Of a stretch of DNA of 37,337 nucleotides, positions 25,568 through 32,377 are shown in pieces; positions within the stretch are counted from its first letter, which is position 1; the number at the start of each line of letters is the position of its first letter. A program made the translations under genes and the position numbers. The DNA comes from Actinomadura soli (GTDB taxonomy: Bacteria > Actinomycetota > Actinomycetes > Streptosporangiales > Streptosporangiaceae), in assembly GCF_005889715.1 (NCBI RefSeq), contig NZ_VCKW01000058.1:1-37337 (forward strand), in the 5' to 3' direction. Below the pieces are notes generated by a model. It did not search any database, was not told the origin of the DNA, and saw only the letters and a program-made list of their open reading frames with translations.

Positions 25568-25670
25568 AGGCTTAATTGTGGCAACAGAACGGGTATAGCC
25601 GGGTTGTACGGGTGTCGCGCGGATTCGCGCGCCGCCGACGACGAGACGAGGGATCCGGGGGGATTTTCCA

Positions 25671-25877
25671 ATGTCCATCGTCGACAAGGTGAAGCAGATG
25701 CTCGGGCAGCACCCCGACAAGGCCCGCGGGGGCGCGGAGAAAACCGGGGACAAGATCGACGAGCGCACGGGCGGCAAGTACTCCGACAAGATCGACAAGG
25801 CCCAGGACAAGGCCGGCGAGCAGATCGACCGGGGCGCCGAAGGCCGCGAGCAAGGCGGCCACCACGAGGGCGGCTAG
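25671..25877 (+). CDS. Small antitoxin-like protein (MT0933/Rv0909 type)
   Basis: A 68-residue, very hydrophilic protein rich in Lys, Asp, Glu, Gln and Gly. It starts MSIVDKVKQMLGQHPDKA and continues in helical KIDKAQDKAGEQID repeats. This matches the MT0933-like antitoxin family, as in Rv0909 paired with the Rv0910 toxin, and overlaps in character with CsbD-like stress proteins. No toxin gene adjoins: miaA is divergent and the LigB-like gene is convergent 11 bp away. A GGGGGGA lies seven bases before the ATG. A 6-bp hairpin CGCGCG-GATT-CGCGCG (25616-25631) is in the upstream region. The antitoxin role is by family name only; a solitary copy may do something else. Confidence 0.75.
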   Translation: MSIVDKVKQMLGQHPDKARGGAEKTGDKIDERTGGKYSDKIDKAQDKAGEQIDRGAEGREQGGHHEGG

Positions 25878-25888
25878 CCCGGCGACGG

Positions 25889-26653
25889 TCAGCCCTCCTG
25901 ACGCGCACGCGACCACCCCGCCGCGAAGTAGCCCACTCCGTACGGCGCTTCGTCGGCGAGGAGACGCCCCGTGAACCGGCCCGCGCCGCCCGCAGGGGCG
26001 CCCGTGCCGGACCCGCCCGTGCCGGACCTGCCCGTGCCGGCGCCGTGCGCGCCCGCGAGCACCTGCCACGCCGCGCGCCCTGCCGCCTGGACCTCCCGGG
26101 AGAGTCCCGGGTCCAGCGCGGCCAGGGCGGCGGCGTCGGCGCCGGCGAGGGCCCGCGCCACCGCCTCGTCGTAGGGGCCCGCCCGCTCGTCGAGGTAACC
26201 GGGCGCCTTCTCCGAACGGCACGCCGACCCGTCGCCCATCACCAGCAGCGCGACCCGTCCGGCCGACTCCGCGAGGTCGCGCCCGAGGGCCAGGCATTCC
26301 GCCGGTGAAGCGTCGAACGCGACCGCCTGATAGCGGACGTCGGCGCCCGCGTTCTGCCGGTCGAGGAGCCAGCGCCCGATGGTGAGGGAGAGCGGGAGCG
26401 CCTCAGCGCCGTCCTTGGGGTCGTCCGGGCTCGTCCAGGCGAGGCCGTACGGCTGGAGCGTCGCGTAGGCGTCCGGCCCGTAGGGGCGCGTCTCCGGCGC
26501 CCCGCCGACCACGATCAGCGCGTCCCAGCCCAGCAAACGCCGCACGGCCTCGTGGCACGCGGCGCGCAGCGCGTCGAGCTCCGGCGCCGCCTCCCCCGCC
26601 ATCGCGGGCACGAGGATGGGCGGATGCGGGCACACCGCGGCCGATACGAGCAC
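25889..26653 (-). CDS. Class III extradiol dioxygenase (LigB-fold) homologue, probably lacking a full metal site
   Basis: A 254-residue protein of the LigB/MEMO superfamily: VCPHPPILVPAMAG at 7-20, WDALIVVGGAPETRPYGP, LLVMGDGSACR, and a C-terminal APYGVGYFAAGW. Ring-cleaving members bind iron through two His and a Glu. Here His10 is conserved, but where a second His is expected after the VVGG strand I see APETR. Only three His occur in all, one of them in a low-complexity insert. Catalysis is therefore doubtful. The gene sits between miaB and miaA, a position this family keeps in many actinobacteria. The GTG start at 26651-26653 follows AGGAGG; no ATG fits. Confidence 0.75.
   Translation of the reverse strand: MLVSAAVCPHPPILVPAMAGEAAPELDALRAACHEAVRRLLGWDALIVVGGAPETRPYGPDAYATLQPYGLAWTSPDDPKDGAEALPLSLTIGRWLLDRQNAGADVRYQAVAFDASPAECLALGRDLAESAGRVALLVMGDGSACRSEKAPGYLDERAGPYDEAVARALAGADAAALAALDPGLSREVQAAGRAAWQVLAGAHGAGTGRSGTGGSGTGAPAGGAGRFTGRLLADEAPYGVGYFAAGWSRARQEG
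26001..26045. repeat. Three 15-bp units inside the LigB-like gene
   Basis: Units at 26001-26015, 26016-26030 and 26031-26045 share CCCGTGCCGG. On the coding strand they give the five-residue repeat GAGTG / RSGTG / GSGTG, an in-frame Gly/Thr/Ser linker expansion. Confidence 0.8.
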
Positions 26654-26707
26654 ATTGCCTCCTGGACCAGGGGCCTCAACGGGGAACACCCCCGATCATG
26701 CCGGAGG

Positions 26708-28261
26708 TCAGAGGCGGGTGGAGCAGCCCGTCGCGGGCGCGTCGCCGGAGCGAGGAAGGCCGGCCGGACGTCCGATGGAGGGCATTCCGAGCGAAACGCC
26801 CTCAGGGGCCTCACCCCGCCCCTGGCGCGCCTCCCAGGCGTCGCCGGCGCGCGTCCGGCGGACGGCCGGCACCGGCTTGTCGGCGACCAGGTGGTGCGGC
26901 GCGGCGTAGGTGACCTCGACCGCGGCCATGTCGCCGGGACGGACCGGCTCGTCCGGCGTGCTGAAGTGCACCAACCGGTTGTCGGCCGCGCGGCCCGACA
27001 GCCGCCGCGTCGCCTGGTCCTTGCGGCCCTCACCTTCGGCGACCAGGACCTCCAGCGTGCGGCCGAGCTGCTTCTTGTTCTCCGCCCAGGAGATCTCCTC
27101 CTGGGCCGCGATGAGCCGCTCGTACCGCTCCTGGACGACCTCCTTCGGCAGCTGGCCGTCCATGGTCGCGGCCGGGGTGCCCGGACGCTTGGAGTACTGG
27201 AACGTGAACGCCGACGCGAACCGCGCCTCCCGCACCACGTGCAGCGTCTCCTCGAAGTCGGCGTCGGTCTCGCCGGGGAAGCCCACGATGATGTCGGTCG
27301 TGATCGCCGCGTCCGGGATCGCGGCCCGGACCTTCTCGATGATGCCGAGGTAGCGCTCCTGCCGGTACGAGCGGCGCATCGCCCGCAGCACCGCGTCCGA
27401 CCCGGACTGCAGGGGCATGTGCAGCGACGGCATCACGTTGGGCGTCTCGGCCATGGCGGCGATGACGTCGTCGGTGAAGTCCTTGGGGTGCGGCGAGGTG
27501 AACCGGACCCGCTCCAGCCCCTCGACGCCGCCGCACGCCCGCAGCAGCCCCGCGAACGCGGACTGCCCGCCGGACGTCATCGAACGCACCTCGTCCGGCG
27601 CGTCCGCCAAGGCGCCGAACCCCGAGCCGTAGGCGTTGACGTTCTGGCCGAGCAGCGTGATCTCCAGGACGCCGTCGGCGACGAGCGCCTCGACCTCGGC
27701 GAGGATCTCACCGGGGCGGCGGTCCTTCTCCTTGCCGCGCAGCGACGGGACGATGCAGAACGTGCACGTGTTGTTGCAGCCGACCGAGATCGACACCCAC
27801 GCCGCGTACGGGGACTCCCGGCGCGTCGGCAGCGTCGACGGGAACGTCACCAGCGACTCTTCGATCTCGACCTGCGCCTCGTCCTGGACGCGGGCCCGTT
27901 CCAGCAGCGCGGGCAGCGATCCGATGTTGTGGGTGCCGAAGACCACGTCCACCCAGGGGGCGCGCTTGACGATGGTGTCGCGGTCCTTCTGCGCGAGGCA
28001 GCCGCCGACGGCGATCTGCATGCCCGGATGGCCGTCCTTGACGGGACGCAGATGCCCCAGATTGCCGTAGAGCCGGTTGTCGGCGTTCTCCCGCACCGCG
28101 CACGTGTTGAACACGACCACGTCGGGTTCGGCGTCCCCGGCGCGCACGTACCCGGCCGACTCAAGGAGCCCGGACAGCCGCTCGGAGTCGTGGACGTTCA
28201 TCTGGCACCCGTACGTACGAATCTCGTAGGTGCGGGCAGCCGTCTCCATTGGCGCACTCAT
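26708..28261 (-). CDS. miaB: tRNA-2-methylthio-N6-dimethylallyladenosine synthase
   Basis: A 517-residue radical-SAM methylthiotransferase that converts i6A37, made by MiaA, to ms2i6A37 in tRNA. Order: an N-terminal UPF0004 domain with the auxiliary cluster cysteines ([32 protein letters not shown]), the radical-SAM core with Cys162-x3-Cys166-x2-Cys169, and a C-terminal TRAM domain (about 390-460). A Pro/Arg/Gly-rich tail of about 55 residues follows and is not part of the usual domain set. The start is ATG at 28259-28261; TTG at 28273 and ATG at 28249 are alternatives, none with a clear ribosome binding site. It is divergent from gluA. Confidence 0.95.
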   Translation of the reverse strand: MSAPMETAARTYEIRTYGCQMNVHDSERLSGLLESAGYVRAGDAEPDVVVFNTCAVRENADNRLYGNLGHLRPVKDGHPGMQIAVGGCLAQKDRDTIVKRAPWVDVVFGTHNIGSLPALLERARVQDEAQVEIEESLVTFPSTLPTRRESPYAAWVSISVGCNNTCTFCIVPSLRGKEKDRRPGEILAEVEALVADGVLEITLLGQNVNAYGSGFGALADAPDEVRSMTSGGQSAFAGLLRACGGVEGLERVRFTSPHPKDFTDDVIAAMAETPNVMPSLHMPLQSGSDAVLRAMRRSYRQERYLGIIEKVRAAIPDAAITTDIIVGFPGETDADFEETLHVVREARFASAFTFQYSKRPGTPAATMDGQLPKEVVQERYERLIAAQEEISWAENKKQLGRTLEVLVAEGEGRKDQATRRLSGRAADNRLVHFSTPDEPVRPGDMAAVEVTYAAPHHLVADKPVPAVRRTRAGDAWEARQGRGEAPEGVSLGMPSIGRPAGLPRSGDAPATGCSTRL

Positions 28262-28438
28262 GACGGTTACCAAGGGTACGGGCCTTACGCGACATCACAG
28301 AATCGGTAATCGCCCCGGTCACCCCGCCCGGCCGACCAGCACCGGTGATCACGCTCCGCCACCGCGGACCCCGTTCTACATGGGTATTCGTGATCGTATC
28401 GGTACCGCGCGGCGACTTTCGCGCCGCTGCCGATGACG

Positions 28439-28444
28439 TAAAGT
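28439..28444 (+). promoter_or_regulatory. Candidate -10 box of the gluABCD operon
   Basis: TAAAGT fits TANNNT and ends eight bases before the gluA ATG, so the mRNA would be leaderless or nearly so, in line with the poor Shine-Dalgarno match. It overlaps the right arm of an inverted repeat, GACTTT (28414-28419) with AAAGTC (28441-28446), which might be an operator. Confidence 0.35.
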
Positions 28445-28452
28445 CCGAGCGC

Positions 28453-29265
28453 ATGACGGACAGCGAAGGCGGGCCCGACCTCACCAAGGGCGGGCCGGAG
28501 GACCCCATCGAGCCGGCCGCCTCGGGTGACCGGCCTCTCGTCGTGGTCGAGAACGTCAACAAGCACTTCGGCGAGCTGCACGTCCTCAAGAACATCAACC
28601 TCACCGTCGACCCCGGCGAGGTCGTCGTCGTCATCGGCCCGTCCGGCGGCGGGAAGTCGACCCTGTGCCGGGCGATCAACCGGCTGGAGCCCATCGACGA
28701 CGGGACGATCCTCCTCGACGGCAAGGAGCTGCCGAAGGAGGGCAAGGAGCTGGCGAAGCTCCGCGCCGACGTGGGCATGGTGTTCCAGTCGTTCAACCTG
28801 TTCGCCCACAAGACGATCCTGGACAACGTCACGCTCGGGCCGATCAAGGTCCGCAAGCAGGGGAAGCAGGAGTCCGAGAAGCAAGCGATGGAGCTGCTGG
28901 ACCGGGTCGGCATCGCCAACCAGGCCCACAAGTACCCCGCCCAGCTGTCGGGCGGCCAGCAGCAGCGGGCCGCGATCGCGCGCTCCCTGGCGATGCGGCC
29001 CAAGGTGATGCTCTTCGACGAGCCCACCTCGGCGCTGGACCCGGAGATGGTCAACGAGGTCCTCGACGTCATGACCGGCCTGGCCCGCGAGGGCATGACG
29101 ATGATCGTCGTCACGCACGAGATGGGATTCGCGCGGAGGGCGGCGCGAAAGGTCGTTTTCATGGCGGACGGACAGATCGTGGAGGAGAACACTCCCGACG
29201 AGTTCTTCACCAACGCGCGCACCGAACGCGCCAAAGACTTCCTGTCGAAGATCCTCACGCACTGA
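28453..29265 (+). CDS. gluA: Glutamate-type ABC importer, ATP-binding protein
   Basis: A 270-residue ABC ATPase of the polar amino-acid class. After a variable acidic N-terminus of about 28 residues come Walker [11 protein letters not shown]-loop FQSFNLF, signature LSGGQQQR, Walker B VMLFDEP and the H-loop in [13 protein letters not shown]. The order ATPase, binding protein, permease, permease equals Corynebacterium gluABCD. The in-frame codons upstream of 28453 lack family similarity. Confidence 0.93.
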   Translation: MTDSEGGPDLTKGGPEDPIEPAASGDRPLVVVENVNKHFGELHVLKNINLTVDPGEVVVVIGPSGGGKSTLCRAINRLEPIDDGTILLDGKELPKEGKELAKLRADVGMVFQSFNLFAHKTILDNVTLGPIKVRKQGKQESEKQAMELLDRVGIANQAHKYPAQLSGGQQQRAAIARSLAMRPKVMLFDEPTSALDPEMVNEVLDVMTGLAREGMTMIVVTHEMGFARRAARKVVFMADGQIVEENTPDEFFTNARTERAKDFLSKILTH

Positions 29266-29372
29266 ATCGGTTTCGTTCCGGCGTGCCCGCACGGGTCTGG
29301 ATCATCCGGCCGCAGAACGGCGATGATGCACCGGCCGCGGGGCGCCGGCAGAGAGCAGAGGTAGGACGAGAA

Positions 29373-30242
29373 ATGCGAGTACGTCGTTTCGGCGCCCTGA
29401 TCGGGGCGGGGCTGGCGCTGTCACTGGCGGTCGGCGCGTGTGGCAGTGACACGGAGAAGACCGAGGCCAAGACGGTCGTCCAGAAGGCGAAGGACGACAA
29501 GAAGCTCACCATCGGCATCAAGTACGACCAGCCGGGGCTGGGCCTGAAGAAGCCGGACGGCACCTTCGACGGCTTCGACGTGGACGTCGCCAAGTACGTC
29601 GCCAAGCAGCTCGGCGTCCCGGAGAACGGCATCACGTTCAAGGAGACGACCTCGGCGAACCGCGAGGCGTTCATCGGCGGCGGGCAGGTCGACCTGATCT
29701 TCGCCACGTACTCCATCACGGAGGCGCGCAAGGCCCAGGTGACCTTCGGCGGCCCGTACTACGTGGCCCACCAGGACACGCTGGTCAGCGCCGACAACAA
29801 CGACATCAAGGCGGCGAAGGACCTCAAGGGCAAGAAGCTGTGCAAGGCGGCCGGATCGAACTCCTTCCGCCGCATCACCGAGGGCCCGCCGGACGGCAAG
29901 CTCAACATCAAGGGCGTCACCCTCGTGGACGCCAGCAGCTACTCCGAATGCGTGAGCAAGCTGAAGGCCGGCGCGCTCGACGCGGTCAGCACCGACGACC
30001 TGATCATCGCCGGGTTCGCCACCCAGCAGAAGGGCTCCTTCAAGGTCATCAACGACCCCTTCACCGACGAGAAGTACGGCGTCGGCATCAAGAAGGGCGA
30101 CAAGGAGACCTGCGAGGCCGTCAACAAGGCGATCACCCAGTTGTACTCCGACGGCACCGCCAAGACCCTGCTGGACAAGCACTTCTCCGGCGCCGGGCTG
30201 CAGCTCGTCACGACCGCCCCGCAGATGGAGGGCTGCGCCTGA
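29373..30242 (+). CDS. gluB: Glutamate-type ABC importer, substrate-binding lipoprotein
   Basis: A 289-residue family 3 solute-binding protein. The signal peptide ends in AVGAC with the lipid-bearing Cys23. Ligand-domain landmarks: LTIGIKYDQPGLGLKKPDG, FDGFDVDVAKYVAKQLG, ETTSANREAFIGGGQVDL, and FATYSITEARKAQVTFGGPYY. A Cys pair in the second half may form a disulfide. AGGA lies seven bases before the ATG. Glutamate is the likely ligand from family and gene order; glutamine or aspartate is possible. The 107-bp gap after gluA and the hairpin after gluB would allow this subunit to be made in excess. Confidence 0.92.
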   Translation: MRVRRFGALIGAGLALSLAVGACGSDTEKTEAKTVVQKAKDDKKLTIGIKYDQPGLGLKKPDGTFDGFDVDVAKYVAKQLGVPENGITFKETTSANREAFIGGGQVDLIFATYSITEARKAQVTFGGPYYVAHQDTLVSADNNDIKAAKDLKGKKLCKAAGSNSFRRITEGPPDGKLNIKGVTLVDASSYSECVSKLKAGALDAVSTDDLIIAGFATQQKGSFKVINDPFTDEKYGVGIKKGDKETCEAVNKAITQLYSDGTAKTLLDKHFSGAGLQLVTTAPQMEGCA

Positions 30243-30273
30243 TCCGCGGGCCGCGTCCGATCCGCGGGCCGCG
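30241..30273. repeat. 15-bp direct repeat at the gluB stop codon
   Basis: GATCCGCGGGCCGCG occurs at 30241-30255 and 30259-30273, an 18-bp period. The first copy starts within the gluB stop codon. The GC-rich gap that follows shows further imperfect CGCGCCCGGC-type copies. Confidence 0.75.
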
Positions 30274-30342
30274 CCCGGCGATGCGCAGGCCGTGCCTGAT
30301 CCAGGCCGCGCCCGGCCGCCGGTCGCGCCCGCCGCCCGCCAC

Positions 30343-30400
30343 GCGTGACGTCCGTCACGCCGGCGCGTCCCCGCGAGACGGTTCCCGGGGACGCGCCGGC
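30343..30400 (+). terminator. Very stable hairpin between gluB and gluC
   Basis: GCCGGCGCGTCCCCG (30359-30373) pairs perfectly with CGGGGACGCGCCGGC (30386-30400): 15 bp, loop of 12. Just before it, GCGTGACG and CGTCACGC (30343-30350, 30353-30360) form another dyad that shares two bases with the stem, so the two folds compete. No U-run follows and gluC starts 40 bases later. I read it as an attenuator or mRNA-stability element that raises binding protein over permeases. Confidence 0.75.
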
Positions 30401-30440
30401 CTGGCCTGACAGTGCTGGAACGCCATGAGACATCTGAGCA

Positions 30441-31124
30441 ATGTTTGATTTCGGCCCGTTCTTCGACAACATCGGCGAGATCCTCGACGGGTTCTGGGCG
30501 ACGATCCGCCTGGCGGCCGCCGCCGCGGTGCTCTCCCTGATCATCGGCACGATCCTGGCGAGCTTCCGGGTCTCCCCCGTGCCCGTGCTGCGCGCCTTCG
30601 GCACGAGCTACGTCAACATCGTGCGGAACACGCCCCTCACCCTGGTGCTGCTGATGTGCAGCCTGGGCCTCAACGACATCCTCGCGCTGAAGTTCTCCGA
30701 CAACTCGTCCACGACGTACTACTGGTGGGCGGTCCTCGGCCTTTCGGCGTACACCGGGGCGTTCGTCTGCGAGACGCTCCGGGCGGGGATCAACACCGTC
30801 CCGCTGGGGCAGGCGGAGGCGGCGCGCTCGATCGGCCTGACCTTCTTCCAGTCGCTCCGCATGATCATCCTGCCGCAGGCGTTCCGGTCGATCATCGCGC
30901 CGATGGGCAGCGTCCTCATCGCGATGATCAAGAACACGACGGTGGCGGCCGCGGCGAGCTACGCCGAGGTCGCGCTGGTCACCAAGACGATCGTGGACAA
31001 GCCGTCGTTCGCGAGCGGTGTCATCCCGCTGTTCCTCGGCGTGGCCGTGGGCTTCCTGATCCTCACCCTGCCGACCGGATACTTCTTCGGCTGGCTCGCG
31101 AAGCGGATGGCGGTGGCGCGATGA
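30441..31124 (+). CDS. gluC: Glutamate-type ABC importer permease 1
   Basis: A 227-residue permease of the His/Glu/Gln/Arg/opine family with five predicted helices. The conserved stretches are RNTPLTLVLL and the EAA coupling loop SIGLTFFQSLRMIILPQAFR, followed by IKNTTVAAAASYAEVAL. There is no strong Shine-Dalgarno site before the ATG. The stop overlaps the gluD start (ATGA), so the two permeases are translationally coupled, as expected for a heterodimeric channel. Confidence 0.93.
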   Translation: MFDFGPFFDNIGEILDGFWATIRLAAAAAVLSLIIGTILASFRVSPVPVLRAFGTSYVNIVRNTPLTLVLLMCSLGLNDILALKFSDNSSTTYYWWAVLGLSAYTGAFVCETLRAGINTVPLGQAEAARSIGLTFFQSLRMIILPQAFRSIIAPMGSVLIAMIKNTTVAAAASYAEVALVTKTIVDKPSFASGVIPLFLGVAVGFLILTLPTGYFFGWLAKRMAVAR

Positions 31125-32104
31125 GCAAGGGAGCGTCCGTACTCTTCGACGTCCCCGGACCGCGGGCACGCGCGCGGAACACGATGCTGACCGTCGTCAT
31201 GTCCTTGGTGTTCGCCGCCATTTTCGCCTTGCTGGTCTGGCGCCTGTACGACAAGGGCCAGTTCGAGGAGAAGCTCTGGACACCGTTCACCGAGTGGAAG
31301 GTCTGGCGCGGCCTGCTCCTGCCCGGCCTGTTGAACACGCTGAAGGCGGCCGCACTCGCGACCGTCCTGGCGCTGCTGTTCGGCGCGGTGTTCGGACTGG
31401 CCAGGCTGTCGGACCACTGGTGGATCAGGATCCCCGCCGGGGCCGTCGTCGAGTTCTTCCGCGGCATCCCGCTGCTGATCCTGATCTTCCTGGCGTTCTT
31501 CGTCCCGAACAAGATCAGCCCGGAGATCGCCGAATCGCCGCTCGGGCAGGCGCAACGGCTGTCGGTGGACTACTTCTTCTCGATCTTCGGGGTGGAGAGC
31601 AACGCCGGCGTCGTCACCGTCCCCGCGTTCGCCGCGGTCGTGTTCGGCCTGACGATGTACAACGGCTCCGTGCTCGCCGAGGTGGTGCGCGCGGGCGTCC
31701 TGTCGATCCCGAAGGGGCAGTCGGAGGCGGCCTACTCCGTCGGGCTCCGCAAGAACGGCGTGATGCGGCTCGTCCTGCTGCCGCAGGCCGTCACGGTGAT
31801 GATGCCGGCGATCGTGAGCCAGATCGTCGTCCTGCTCAAGGACACGGCGCTCGGCTTCATCATCGCCTACGGCGAGTTCCTGCAGGCGGGGTTCAAGCAG
31901 GTCCCCGCCAACTACCACAACAACGTCCTGCAGGCGGGCATCGTCGTCGCGATCATCTATATCGCGATCAACATGTCGCTGAGCCGGGTCGCGACCTGGC
32001 TGGAGGCCCGCAGCCGCCGCAGCCGCAAGACGTCCGCCAAGACCCTCAAGGCGGGCGGCCCCCCGCCGGTCGCGGGGGTGGGGGTGACCCAGCAGTCGAT
32101 CTAG
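31121..32104 (+). CDS. gluD: Glutamate-type ABC importer permease 2
   Basis: A 327-residue permease partner of GluC. It has a longer N-terminus with an extra helix (TVVMSLVFAAIFALLVW), then FFRGIPLLILIFLAFFVP, SVLAEVVRAGVLSIPKGQ and the EAA loop SVGLRKNGVMRLVLLPQAV. The C-terminus is a basic and Pro/Gly-rich cytoplasmic tail of about 40 residues. It is the last gene of the operon; a strong terminator-type hairpin follows after 43 bases. Confidence 0.93.
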   Translation: MSKGASVLFDVPGPRARARNTMLTVVMSLVFAAIFALLVWRLYDKGQFEEKLWTPFTEWKVWRGLLLPGLLNTLKAAALATVLALLFGAVFGLARLSDHWWIRIPAGAVVEFFRGIPLLILIFLAFFVPNKISPEIAESPLGQAQRLSVDYFFSIFGVESNAGVVTVPAFAAVVFGLTMYNGSVLAEVVRAGVLSIPKGQSEAAYSVGLRKNGVMRLVLLPQAVTVMMPAIVSQIVVLLKDTALGFIIAYGEFLQAGFKQVPANYHNNVLQAGIVVAIIYIAINMSLSRVATWLEARSRRSRKTSAKTLKAGGPPPVAGVGVTQQSI

Positions 32105-32147
32105 TCAGGGCCTGAACCCGTCGGGCCGAACCGCGTTTCCTCCGTGC

Positions 32148-32216
32148 GGGGCGCCGCCGATTCCGGCGGCGCCCCTCGCCGTTTCGGCGCTGCCGTTTCG
32201 GGGGCGCCGTTTCGGC
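32148..32216 (+). terminator. gluABCD terminator and following hairpin cluster
   Basis: GGGGCGCCGCCG (32148-32159) pairs perfectly with CGGCGGCGCCCC (32164-32175) around an ATTC loop, a 12-bp stem. Three copies of GCCGTTTCGG follow (32178, 32192, 32206), each able to form a small stem with a TTT loop. There is no long U-run, common for terminators in this phylum. Confidence 0.75.
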
Positions 32217-32377
32217 GGCGTCCTTCGCGGTATACGGGCACCGATGGACGTTCAGGACGCGCAGGCGGCGGACACCGGTGATGACCATGGGTCCCCTGGT
32301 GGCCTGCAGGTATCTTTCCGAATTCAAACGGCCCGTCATGGCCCCAACCCGTCCCCGTATGCGGGACGATTCCTGGT

